A DNA stretch of 64,000 bases from assembly GCF_035594125.1 (NCBI RefSeq), contig NC_087181.1, positions 3,530,001 to 3,594,000 of the forward strand. The letters run 5' to 3'. How positions within the stretch are numbered: position 1 is the stretch's first letter; each line of letters starts with the position of its first letter. Origin of the DNA: Scylla paramamosain (lineage: Eukaryota > Arthropoda > Malacostraca > Decapoda > Portunidae). The position numbers and the translations under genes were made by a program. The notes below the pieces were generated by a model. The model was not told the origin of the DNA. It was given only the letters and a program-made list of their open reading frames with translations, and searched no databases. Below, piece by piece: positions 37,202 through 62,539 of the stretch.

Positions 37202-37839
37202 GGTCGATTCACATATCAGTGGCGTATCAGTGTCGTGTCAGTTCAGTGTCAGTGAAATCCGTAACGCTTCAGTGACGTCTATTTACACACATCGGTAGTG
37301 ACTCCGTACTGTGTGATATCAGTGATTTCCAATAAGTGAAAGTTTTCAGACGTGGAATTGGCAATGATTGCCATAATTCTTGATAAAGAGGAAGAGGCTA
37401 AGCACAAGCTGAAGAAAAGAAAGTGGGTACGTGAAGCGTAGAAGAAAAGAGAAATTGAAGGAGAGTCTGCTACTTTGTACAAGGAGTTCATTGATGATGG
37501 AACAAAATACTTTGGTTGTGACAAATCATGCAAAACAGGATTATTCCGAACCAATTCAATAATTCAACATGCTTTCTTGTGAACAAACTCACAGCACTCG
37601 TCCGGCATCCGTGAAAAACTTAAAAATATCGAAGGCGACGATATTCAACTGCACGGCAAGGAAACGCAACTGACAAGGAGAGTCAAAACGAGGTATTGCG
37701 CCGGACATGTATGAGTGCGGCCCAGAAAATGTATGACATGTATGTATGAGCCGAATTCAAAGTAACGATATTTTTTCACTGGCACTGAAGGACTGAGTGA
37801 TCACGACACTGATAGGTCACTGATGTGTGTGAATGGGCC
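37202..37839 (+). mobile_element. PIF/Harbinger-like element, about 640 bp, with transposase remnant
   Basis: Terminal inverted repeats of about 40 bp: the left end ATTCACATATCAGTGGCGTA with following TCAGTGTCGTG pairs with the right end, whose reverse complement reads ATTCACACACATCAGTGACC with TATCAGTGTCGTG. Inside, from 37364, the plus strand codes a broken protein: KRKWVREA, stop, KKREIEGESATLYKEFIDDG, TKYF. That is the style of a Harbinger transposase N-terminus (WV...KR...G.y..L..EL...D...F..YF). One in-frame stop and a later stop show it is dead. The catalytic DDE part is absent. Confidence 0.65.
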
Positions 37840-37882
37840 TTAATTAATTCTTTTTCATTGCTGAACTTTGAGAATCCCTATC

Positions 37883-37885
<3 letters not shown>

Positions 37886-37948
<63 letters not shown>
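37886..37948. repeat. (TC)n microsatellite
   Basis: About 31 units. Confidence 0.95.
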
Positions 37949-37951
<3 letters not shown>

Positions 37952-38099
37952 TCTCCAAGGAACAATCACTTACGAATTTCTGATAAGTTACAATTTTCAA
38001 CCCAATAAGTTTCTTAAGGGATTTAATGAACCATGTACCAACTTTACTGGATATGTTTTCCTCTCCCTGTGAATATTAATCAACAGTGGGAAGACATGT

Positions 38100-38660
38100 C
38101 GTTATTAGTGAAGGAAGAGAGAGAGAGGAGAGATTATTTCTTTTCCGTTAAAAGTGATGTAAGAACTGGAAGGAGTTACACTAGACAGTAAATACCAATA
38201 CTATATCTGGGGGACGCTTGGGTTTCACAAGAACCGTTTTCAAAGATCGTATATGTGATTTGTTGGTTTCATTAGGTATTTCTCGCACTGACAGTGCAGA
38301 ATCCTTGCCAGGCTATCACTGAAATCATGAAAACGCTATTGAAAATTCTAATGATTTCTATTAAAACCCGTTAAGCTAGATGTCAATGCTATAAATCTAT
38401 AAATCACGCAGACATCACAAACAGCTCCATTAACTTCCATTAGAGACCGATGAACTATCACTAGAACATGAAAACATCCTTGAAAATCCCAGTAACTTAT
38501 CCCGGAATCTGTCAAACTTTTACCGGAATCAAGAAAACACTAAAAAATCCCATTATTTTTCATAATAACCTGTTAAACTATCACTAGAATTATGAAAACA
38601 ACCTTGAAAACTTCAGTGTCATTCATGAAGCCTTGCCAAAGTAATTGAGCTAAGACGGCG
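38100..38660. repeat. degenerate tandem repeat, period about 65-75 bp
   Basis: Recurrent words cactgaaatcatgaaaac, ttgaaaattc, taacttyyatt and ctatcactagaa between about 38290 and 38640, about 5 units. No coding sequence. Confidence 0.5.
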
Positions 38661-38774
38661 TCTTGCAGGGTTAAATGTGAATTCAGATTTTTTTTTTTTT
38701 TTTTACGGAGGAATTGACTATGACAGACTGTCAAGTTGTAAGGAAAGAAAATAACTGCAAGAATTCGATTTTTT

Positions 38775-39060
38775 TTTTTTTTTTAAGTTATAAGGGCTCT
38801 GGCCAAGGGCAACGAAAGAAAGAAAATTAATAAATTACATTAAATTAAAGAAACAAAATAAAAGAATAAATTGATAGAAAAGATAAAATGAATAAGATAA
38901 ATAAATTAAAGTGTCATTTCCCAAAGAGTAGTCAAAAGGACTATCCATAATTATGAGGAGAAAAGTCTTGAGACCTCCCTCGTGAAAGAATTCAGGTAAT
39001 AGAGTACTACAGAGGCAAGCAGGGAGTTCCGGAGGTTGATATGGATACATGAGAACATGA
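38775..39060 (-). mobile_element. LINE-A 3' fragment
   Basis: aagtcttgagacctccctcg, gaaagaattcaggt and gcagggagttccggagg align with 24200-24300 of the best copy. Confidence 0.75.
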
Positions 39061-39109
39061 TAGTAGAATGTAGGTGGTGGCACTGTTATTGTGACTACTA
39101 CTACTACTA

Positions 39110-39125
39110 CTTCTGCTACTACGAC

Positions 39126-39203
<78 letters not shown>

Positions 39204-39322
39204 GAGAGAGGGGGGGCGCACAGGAAGTGACGTATGAAAACTGTAACTTCATTAATATAAGGAAAGAATGTGATCATTTGTTATATAAAAAAAGGACATT
39301 GCACAAGGACTCAAAAAAGTTG

Positions 39323-39403
<81 letters not shown>
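39110..39403. repeat. (AC)n-(AG)n and (TC)n microsatellites
   Basis: (AC)n 39127-39163 joined to (AG)n to 39202; (TC)n 39328-39403. Confidence 0.95.
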
Positions 39404-39406
<3 letters not shown>

Positions 39407-40216
39407 CTCTTTCGGAAGTGTTATCACACACGCACCGAACCCTCTGATAATATGAAGTTTGAAAACACCACACATCCTGTTGACGTGTCCCTACTTTAAA
39501 ATATGATCGTGCAACATACTGTTTGAAGAAATGGTGTGTATTATAAGATTTAACTTCATTAAATATGAATATTGACAGTGAAGGTGGAGAGGAGAAGAAC
39601 GGGGAAGACAAAGATGGGTAGGCGGAATCGGGACACAGCTAGGAATGAAGGGGGACGATGCACAGGACACAAATTATTGGGGAGAACATATAAAAGCCGC
39701 CAAGGATTCTTCAAAACATTATACCTTCCTTGAGAGCCACCGACCTTACCAGGGATTATTAATAAGGCCAAGAAGATTTGAGCAGTTACAAGGTGGAAAC
39801 GAAGCATAGTTATTTTATAAAGAAATTTAAGGAATATAAATGTTAGTATGTAGTTTATTAGAAGGATGAATTGGAAAAGGATAAAGAAAGGTAAAAAAAA
39901 AAGGAACATGAAATACAAGATCATAGCTACACTATGAGATTTTTTTTTTAAATTGTGGAAAAATTAAATTAATTTATAGTTATATGAAGGAGAAGGAAAT
40001 AGAAACATCAGAAAATCAACCTACCAACAAATGTAAGGAATAAAAGCTCAATAGGAAAAAAAATAATGTTATACAGATCGTGAAAGATGAGACAAAATGA
40101 AGATAGAAGACTTGATAATAGTGTTCCGTTAAGAAGGCGCAAGTTTTTCCCGCAAGACAGACGCAGCCGGGGAGCTCTCTATTCTTTCATTCCCTCACAA
40201 CACAAGCCAGGCAAAC
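39404..40216. other. upstream region of CHID1; no other gene seen
   Basis: No clear TATA box within 100 bp of the CHID1 ATG at 40217. The 60 bp before it are pyrimidine-rich (ggagctctctattctttcat). Confidence 0.4.
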
Positions 40217-49647
<9,431 letters not shown>

Positions 49648-52235
49648 ATGAAGCTTGTGTGGCTTTAAACAATTGTTGTTTGGATTTTTTGTGCGTGTGG
49701 TTGTTTTTCAGTCTGCCTTCTTGAACGTATGTTTGTGATTTTCTACAAAGCACACTTTGTGTTTAACACAGTTGCACAGCCTGCCTTGATGTGCTCTTGT
49801 TTGGAAAGTGACACACAGGTAGGAGAAAATTTTTATATTGTTGAATTGTGCTTGAAAACACTGCAGTGATAAAAAGTCATTGGAAACTGGAAACATTCCA
49901 TGTCTAAAACTCAGAAACTTACAGTATCCTTTGAAACACTTTATTTTCCAAATTAAGATGAAGCATTTGTTCATGTTTCTTGCTATACTGATTCTATGTT
50001 TTGGGTAATAGCTTATTATTGAAATTTGGTGTTCAGTGGTATTTGGTTGCTGTGCTTATTTAGCATATACAAATTTAGCCATGTCAGTGCCTTGAGCTAA
50101 CTGTTAAACTTCTCCCTCTGGACTGGCTTGTGGTCTGAAGCAGTGGAAGCAGCACCACAGAATCAGGAATTGAACTTCAAAATGACATTTCAACAGGTGT
50201 GGGATTTGAATTGTGTTGTTGTATCCTTGTTGATACAGGTCAGCACTTGTCACCTGCTACCAGCTCCCCATATCTACACAGTTCAGAATATCTTGTTTGT
50301 GGTCACACTGAGGCCCTGGGAACTCTATGCAGGTATTTCAGCTCTTTGTTCTCCAATTACCTAGGGGGTCTTCCTCTCATATCTCCACATCATTCATTCT
50401 ATCCTTGTGCTGTATAACCTTGTCATCCTACTTACTTCCATTCCCTCCACATGACTGGACTTTGAGAGTGTTGTATCATCATGCACCATAGACACATGCC
50501 CTCTCTGATTACTGCACCCCCTAGTAGCTTGTGGAGGAAGTTGTGTGTAAGGTTAACCACACAAAATGCCAGTGAAAATGTAATGATTTCCAGATGCTTG
50601 CTGTGAAGTCAATAGTTGGGTTCCTACACTTACCTGAGATATCTTAAGCTGATTTGTAAGTATTTATAAATATTTCATTCTGTAAGTATTCTTTAATTTT
50701 CCATTTAAAAACACATGGAAAGATGTACATCATCATAATCACCATCACTGGTGCCTTGTTGCTTTTTTGGGACTCTTATATGGGATGGCTGGAGCAGTAT
50801 TACTCTCCTGTGTGCCTTACTTCTATGCACACATTACATTTTTGCTAGTTCAGCTCCTAGAGTGTACTAAGAGTGAAACCACATGGTGTGTCATAATGCT
50901 GTTCCTGTGTTGTCAGTGTTTCATGTCACTATTGGCACAGCTACAAACTGATCATTCTGTATTTCACTGTACTCAGAAGATAAGAACTTGACAGGTAAGG
51001 AGATATGGTACAAAGTAGACACATGGGGCAAATAAAATTATCTTTATACACAAACTTTAATATATTCTCATATAAATAAGACTCTGGAAGTATAAACTTT
51101 GGAACACAATAGAGAGACCATTTGCTATCGTAGAAACAATTTTCACGAAGTTACGATCATACCAAGAATGAAGACCAAAGTATCTGGAAATATGAGGTTA
51201 CACTTCATCAGTACCTACATCATATAAACCAGTACATATTATTTGCCCACACCTGTAACTGTAATTTACTACTTTTCCCATAATATAAAATACTGAAGCA
51301 GCTCTAAATAAAAACTAAGTGAGGGTTATATGCTCACGGATCAATGCATAAGCAAATGTAGGCAACACATCATATCCAATTGGATATACCTACATAGTAT
51401 ACTACTAGCTTATGGTATGAAATTATAATAAAATAACTATAAAGAGGCCTTGGTACAGACGAGACATACATGGTATGTTTGTCAATCATTGTGATCATGT
51501 TTACACCTTGCTGTTTGACAATGTCAGTGCTGGCCGCCAGGTGCAGGCTTTGCCATGTGGCCTCCCACCAGGGACAACAATAATGGCAACATTGGCCTTA
51601 CTACTTGGTGATGAGCAATACATGGCATTCTGTGGTGCTTGTACACACTGTGCTGTTTGAGTTGCAGGAACACTCCAGTGCAAAGAAAGGAAATTATTAA
51701 GATGATGAAAATAAGTACACAATGAATAAAGGAAAATAAGGAAAACAGCTTTCCCTTGCCTTGGCACAGATTTGATGTGGGAAACATTATTAGTATGAAG
51801 ACTTGCCAGTTCTCTGTCTCTGTCTGTTTCATTAAGCTGCCATTTACATAAAAATTATTTTGGACACATTCAAAATCCTTGCCTTGTGGATAGGAATTAA
51901 AGATAATCAATTATTAAGTAACAGAATAAAGCAACCACTTATTTTTTTTTGTGTGTGGAACTGATCCCTTAAGGCTAAAACCAAATACAGAATATGTAAA
52001 TTGATAAATTAACAAAAGCAAATATATTAATTCTACTAGCTCCTATATATTACTTTCTCCAACTTCTGAGATCAAACTCTTATGAGAGAAGATACCAAAA
52101 TAATGGTAATTAATGAAAATAAACCTTGTAATTCACCCTAACTTTGTAATCAGGATCCATGGGTGAGGAATCCACTGTTCCACCACAAGTAACAACAACA
52201 GCTACAAACACAACACTTGAATAAGGAAGATAGGA
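49648..52235. other. CHID1 3' flank; no further gene seen
   Basis: The first plus-strand AATAAA I find past the CHID1 stop is at 51031, about 1.4 kb away, so either the 3' UTR is long or a variant signal is used. A GC-richer patch at 51520-51660 has open frames on both strands but no recognisable protein or splice frame. Confidence 0.4.
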
Positions 52236-52239
52236 AACT

Positions 52240-52690
52240 TTGACATTTGCTAATAAGTTTCTATTCTTGTGGTGAAGTATGATAATCAATAGTATTCTTA
52301 AGCACCTGATTATTTATTTATTTATTTATTTATTTTTTGGAGAGAGGAACCTGAATTTGAAATACAGTATTTTGTAACTTAAAGTAAAGATGAAAGATAC
52401 AAAACTTAAACATTTGCCAACTAGTTTCTTTTCTTAATGTGAAGATTGATTAGTTTTCTTAAGCTGACTCACTGATATTTTCTCCAGACAGAGAAACCTA
52501 AATCCGAGATACATTACTTTGTACCTTGTAGCAAGGGCAAAAGATGCAAAACTTAAGCCATCTGGCATTTGGTTTCTATTCTTGCTATGATGGTTGATCA
52601 ATGCATTTTCTAAAATAGACTCACTGCTTTTTCTCTAGAAAGAGGAATCTGAATTTGAGATACAGTATTTTGTAACTTTCAGCAAGGGTG
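52240..52690. repeat. three tandem units, period about 145-155 bp
   Basis: Each has a catttg...tttctattcttg/tttcttttcttaa start, agagaggaayctgaattt and gatacagtattttgtaact. Confidence 0.8.
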
Positions 52691-53290
52691 AAGTCAATTT
52701 GCTGTCAAGATCTACAAAACATGGTGTAAGTCAAGAGTCCCATCAGTCCATCATACATTCCATCACAAACCTGCTTGCTACCAGCCAGCATAAATAACAT
52801 ACCACCTGCTTGCCACCAGCCAGCATATATAACACATCACGGCCTTTTTGAGAAACTGAATTGAAGGCAGGAAAAATCGACCATGAGAGGATGTTGCCAG
52901 GGACTGAACCCATGGCAAGACACTCAAGGTAAACACACAAGTTTGGCATGTTACCAATCACAAAGGCTGAATGTATTTTGGTCATTGCTGATGGGTTTTA
53001 ATTTACTGATTACTAGAAAATTTTCTATACATAAAATGCTAATAGGAAAAGAAAAATGGAGCATAAAATAGTTATTAGTGAGCAATAGTTTCCCTTATAG
53101 TATATTTTGATTTAGGAACAACCACCACATCTGGAATATACAGTAGTAGTGAAAGAAGTTTGGACCCAGACCAACCAAGCCTGCACCACTTCACAATGTT
53201 TTCCAGGATGCCAGTAACAGTAATGCTGTGATTTGTAGGAATGTTTTGTTGAGTGTGAGGAGCATGTGAAATGCTGAGGTGAGAGGAAGC
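52691..53290. other. no gene seen
   Basis: A short duplication (ctgcttgctaccagccagcat at 52772 and 52807-52828) is the only structure noted. Confidence 0.4.
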
Positions 53291-53293
53291 ACA

Positions 53294-53407
53294 GGGTGAA
53301 GCAGAAGTACTTTGTTGTAGTTGAGAGACAAACTATTTGCGTTTCATCTAGGGTGAAGCAGAAGTACTTTGTTGTAGTTGAGAGACAAACTACTTCTGTT
53401 TCATCCT
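53294..53407. repeat. 57-bp tandem duplication
   Basis: Two copies (53294 and 53351) of gggtgaagcagaagtacttt ... gagacaaacta with a few substitutions at the end. Confidence 0.92.
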
Positions 53408-53865
53408 GTTTCCTCCCACCACCACTCTGCACTCACTTGTCTTGCACAACATTTCACAGCAATCGTTATTACTTAACAGACTAGAAGCTTACAATAAAGA
53501 GAAGGGTCACCCCAATGACAATGCTCTTTAACAAAACATAACACCTCATAATTATGTCATCCAGTTCCACTAAATACACACCTTTATTTTACATTAAATT
53601 TCTACACTACTTTCTAAAGGTACAGAGGATAGCATTCCTCCGTTGCATTTTACCAGTCTAGTCACAGCATGCAGGATCTGAGTTGAGCTTGTGTTGTTGT
53701 TTCCATAATAACATTCATGCTGTTGAACCTCATATTCTTTGCTCATACCAATTCCACCTACTAAATGTTCCAAAGATCATCATTCCTATTTTGGAAGCTG
53801 ATTTTTATAAACACATTCTGGACATATAAAGGCCTTGGGCATGATGTATTTTAATTTAGTCTTGG

Positions 53866-53866
53866 G

Positions 53867-53942
<76 letters not shown>
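53866..53942. repeat. (TG)n microsatellite
   Basis: About 37 units between the two convergent genes. Confidence 0.95.
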
Positions 53943-55465
53943 TCTTGGTTGTCCACCTCTTTGCAGGACTGCTGACTTGATTTATAGATAAACAATTGCA
54001 TTTTATACTCAGATCTTTGCATTCTTTCAACGTCCCAGGTAAGAATCTCTACACATTTCAGTTCCTTCATATCATAAGGAACTGTCACCAAATCCTTTTC
54101 TCTTCTAATCCCAGGCTGAGCTGCACATGCTGGTTACTTAGTGTCAAGTTATGGCATGATTTTCTGTGTTATTTCTAAGCTTCAAAAGCTTTGAATACTT
54201 CTGCCTCTTTCAGAGAAAGTATCTAAAAATAAATGTATTAGTTTGTAATGGGAAATACCATATTTTACAAGCATCATTTCAAGCTAGTAAGACCACTTCA
54301 GAGAGTGATACATATTTCCATCTTCCTCCCTAAAAACTTTGCATGAACAAGTCCTTGCAAACCATTTAACTGATTTATATCCATATTTTCTGTTAAGAAA
54401 ATTCACATCATTGGTAACCTAATAGCCTCTTAATTCAACAACTGACTGAAGCTTTTGCTTATACTAAATTACAAAGGATGCATCAGAATGCACACAACAA
54501 CAACAACAACGACACACTAAAGTTAGGCAACCTCTGATGAGATAGATGATCTATACTGGAAACACTTGGAAACAGACCTGAGAGCAACATACACCTTACT
54601 TCAGGTTAGGCATTGGCAGTGTTAGTCACCACACATTACCAACACTGTACTGGCTGTGGATCCTCAATGGACACACATTCAAACAAAAATGCTCAAGACA
54701 ATGAGGCAGACAATTTGTCATACAACTATATAGTAATACAGTGTGTCATTACAACACAAACTGAGGCTGATCTCAGGTACCACATAACTAGTATTTATAT
54801 ATATTCACAACCATATATAACTTTTCATTTAGGTGAGTGACAGTAGTGTCAAGATGAAGCAAAGGATAAGAGAGGAGGACTGTGAAGATATGATGAAAGA
54901 GTTTAAAGACAACTGTTAAAAACACTAAAATTTTCTTGCTGGCTTGTAAACAAGTATTTTCTGCTGTTATGAATTTACTGGTGTTTTTTGCTACTACATT
55001 ATAATCTTAACAGTTTTCTGCATCAAGCTTTGTACTACATGCATAGTTGAATATATATTCCTGCGTTTGCAATGAGTGAACAGATCAAAGCATTCAGTTT
55101 ATCTTATGACAAAGCATTGTGCACTTGTGCTGCTGCAATTGAGGCAGCCTGGGTGAGGCTCTGCTAGGCCAAGCATGGCTTTACCAATCCATGGTGTGTA
55201 TTTTGTACAGTGGAAGTGGAACATGAATATAAACCGAATTACCTGTGATAACTCATGTCCACCAGGATCAGTGCCAAGAATTATTGATGGATTCCAATCT
55301 ACACTGGATCTGGATTTGTTTGTCTTCCAAAAATTTTCATATTTTTATCTTCTATTACTAGATGTCATTCAAGTTGCAACTTTTTTTTTCCATAAATGGA
55401 CCAGAATCTTATTCCATACAAAAATGCCTCAACTTCAAGTAATTATGTTTCTCAGATCCTTGCTC
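53943..55465. other. no gene seen
   Basis: Intergenic, downstream of RWDD2; part may be its 3' UTR. Confidence 0.4.
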
Positions 55466-55471
55466 TTTATT
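55466..55471 (-). terminator. candidate poly(A) signal of RWDD2
   Basis: AATAAA on the minus strand, about 350 bp past the stop at 55822. Confidence 0.4.
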
Positions 55472-55821
55472 CTTTACTTATTTTGTCCACATTGAAGCCT
55501 CCATCATCCACATGACAGTGCTGGCCATCACCAAAATAAATGTGAGAAAATAACTGCTCAGTAGATACAAAGAGTCCATCAGTCTCAAGAGGCAAGGCAG
55601 GGAGAAACATTGGTCTGTATGAAGGTGGAGGCAGACATTGCTGCACAGACTGGAAAAAAACTATACTCCAAAACCATCTATGCAGACAAATATATCTGTG
55701 TATATACCAATTCATATACTATATATATAAAATTCAGTCTCTGACTCCATAAAATAATTTCTGATATTTGTATACTACATATATAGCAACATCTTCATTT
55801 TACCATCTCTCAGCATGAAAA

Positions 55822-59982
<4,161 letters not shown>

Positions 59983-60759
59983 GTCTCTGATGGTATTTCT
60001 GAAAGTAATATTTATAGGACAATAGATTACAAGGAAGAAATGAGGCAACTATCAGGTTTTCTCCACCTCTGACATTTGACCATCCTTCAGTTCTTTAGTC
60101 TTTCTTAATCATTACAGAACAGGATTTATCCTGCAGGGTGTCCCTAATACTTGATTATTTCTATTGATTAATTATTATTGTTATTATTTTGTGTGTGTGT
60201 GTGTGTATGTTGTCACCAAAATGGTTACAAGTGTCTGTTTTCATTCCACAAATAACTAAAGAATCTGTTTTATTACCATATTCTTTTTAATTTGTTGGCT
60301 AAAGAGAAAGTTAAATACTCTTTTTCATTTTAAAAGGAAGAAAATATAAGAATGTCATGTATTACTTCAGTAAACTACTTTTTTGTGCTACATATGAGTT
60401 ACATATTACTGAAGATTATTTGTCTTTAATTCTAATGCAGCAATGACTTTCATTGTTTGCCATTAGTAGCTTCTTACTTGATTTTTTTAAAGACTTATTA
60501 TATATCACAGTGTTATAAGTGAGTGTATGTGGCTGATTAAGGGTTAAAGAAAAATGTCTCCTTCATTATTAATTTATTTGATTAATTTTGCGAGCTAAAA
60601 AACAGATTAATAAAAAAGAAAAAAAATCATACTCTATCAAGAATATATTACTTCTTGTGTATTGAGATTAATGAGATGCAGTTAACTGAAAATGCAATAT
60701 ATAAGTATTTGAGTAACTGTCCATAGCTTGACAGGAAAATGTAATGAAATAAGACTGTG

Positions 60760-61200
60760 GCTCTGAAACACATCCTGACCATAAGAGTGCAGTCTATGAA
60801 ACACATGATTGATGATAACAAAATTACAATTAAACTATAACCATACACTAACAATTGAATTAAAACAAATACTTATAAACATGAGTAGCACCACTGCTAT
60901 CACACTGGCTTGCCAAAGCACATTCTGACTAAAAAAAAAAGTGTGTGGTCTATGAAACACATGGCCAATGACAATAAAAATTACAATGAAACTATAATTT
61001 TACAATGACAATATTAAAACAAGTATAAATATCACTAGCCCCACTACTATCATCCAGGATTGCCAAAACACATCTTGACTAAAAAGTAGCCGATGACAAC
61101 AAAAGATTACTGTTAAGCCACAACCTTACAGTAACAGCTAAATTAAAACAAATACATAAGTAACTGACCCCACTCCTATCACAAGGGTTCACACTGGCTT
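60760..61200. repeat. degenerate tandem repeat, about 3 units of 140-155 bp
   Basis: Words cacatyctgact, tctatgaaacacatg, gatgacaacaaaa, ttaaaacaaatac and ccactcctatcac recur. Probably within the 5'-most RWDD2 intron. Confidence 0.75.
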
Positions 61201-61651
61201 GCCTTCTGCTGGTATACTGCGCTTAAAACTTCCCCCAGCGAGCTCACAGCGTACCAAATACCGCTAAAGAAAGCCACTCTCACCCTTGGAGACACCTTGA
61301 ACTTCTCGTTTTTGACCTTCACAGCTGCTGTCATCCCACCTTTCCATACAACATCCACCCACACATACTTCCGTAACATTACACCCGTTAATTATAGCCT
61401 CAGTGCATATATGACTATTCCTAGGACACAGTTAAGCAGCAAGATTAGTGTGAGAAAGTCTTTGTGCTGTGTTTCCATGGGCGTGGCGACTTAGAGGGGT
61501 TGCTCTCTCTCCTCCCCTCCACACGTCCTTAGAAACAGCTCACTCCACCTACAAAATACCTCCCCAGCTTTCACATCGCACTTTCTACCTTCATGGATAA
61601 TGTTTATAAGTCAAATTAAGTCTAGTACGGAGTGTGGGGAAGGTAGTTACC

Positions 61652-61760
61652 GCTTGGAGACAGTGGCCTAACGGGACGCCTGGAGCAGAAACAAAGCACG
61701 TAAACAAAACCACGTGGTCTGATGCTCGACCAAAACAACACGCACGAGGCTAGCCGAGAA
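61652..61760 (-). other. possible untranslated first exon of RWDD2
   Basis: A minus-strand donor CCAAGCG|GTAACT (intron starts 61651) follows GC-rich sequence upstream of the gene, in the right place for the missing 5' exon. No transcript support, and the 5' limit is arbitrary. Confidence 0.25.
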
Positions 61761-62010
61761 AGAGCATTAGACCACAATGTTCCTAAATGCTGTACACAAG
61801 AACATCTAAAGAAGCTACTCTCAAAAAATACTGATTCTAAGATAAGATGCAATCTTTGGTGTATTTGTTTATTATGAAAAATATACTGTGTGGTATTTGT
61901 TTTCTTTTGACACTCAAAAAGGGTCAACAGAGATATTTACAAAGTACCTAAATATTTCTTATCATGATGCCTATCTAACGACCCTACAGTAAAATGTATT
62001 TAGTGCATTT

Positions 62011-62068
<58 letters not shown>
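62011..62068. repeat. (GA)n microsatellite
   Basis: About 28 units. Confidence 0.95.
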
Positions 62069-62069
<1 letters not shown>

Positions 62070-62341
62070 ATATTTTTAAATACTTTATATAAGAACTCTA
62101 GACAAAAGTCACCTTCATAGCACATTAATCTTATAATTAAATGTACTTTATGGTTTATTTATTGGTACTGCAGTATATAAAGAGCGTTCATGCTGTATTT
62201 ACAAGCACAAGAAGTAAATTCTGGGAACTTTTTTGTTCGTTTTGAATCGAAAACCCAACTTAGCAGGCCGTTTTTTTTTTTTTTTTCAGTGGAAACCTGT
62301 CTCTAACTCCAGTGTCATTTTGAGTCTGTTATCAATTTCAG

Positions 62342-62537
62342 CAGCAAAATGAACCCTTCACTAAGTTCAAAATTATCAAACCTAACAAACAGCTCCAAGG
62401 AAATGGGCAGTCTTGGTGGTCATGTCTATGTGGTGTGGAGCTGACAGTTGTGTCTTCAGGGCGTTTTAACAAGTCCTGCCTGCATTCATGTGGGCGCGGC
62501 ACTGCATTGCGCCTGAAGATATTTGCCACCAGTGAAG
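62342..62537 (+). CDS. candidate internal coding exon, unidentified
   Basis: Bounded by a good acceptor (atcaatttcag, ends 62341) and a good donor (GAAG|GTAAGAC at 62538). One frame is open across all 196 nt (QQNEPFTKFKIIKPNKQ ... TVVSSGRFNKSCLHSCGRG then TALRLKIFATSE) and closes soon after the donor. Composition is protein-like and locally GC-richer than its surroundings. I do not recognise the family, and no partner exon was found in the remaining 1.4 kb. It could be an exon of a gene continuing to the right, a pseudogene fragment, or chance. Confidence 0.3.
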
Positions 62538-62539
62538 GT

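Noticed and set aside
51475..51767. GC-richer open frames on both strands
   Set aside because: No domain, no consistent splice phase with either neighbour; likely intergenic or UTR.
61179..61379. 66-codon minus-strand frame starting MLRKYVWVDVVWKGG, with a donor-like AGG|GTGAGA near 61285
   Set aside because: Joining it to the RWDD2 acceptor at 59999 gives a stop after eight codons; no family recognised. It might be an untranslated exon or a uORF but cannot be supported.
61370..61480. Minus-strand METQHKDFLTLILLLNC... (28 codons, hydrophobic)
   Set aside because: Ends in a stop after 28 codons; no donor in frame and no homologue recognised.
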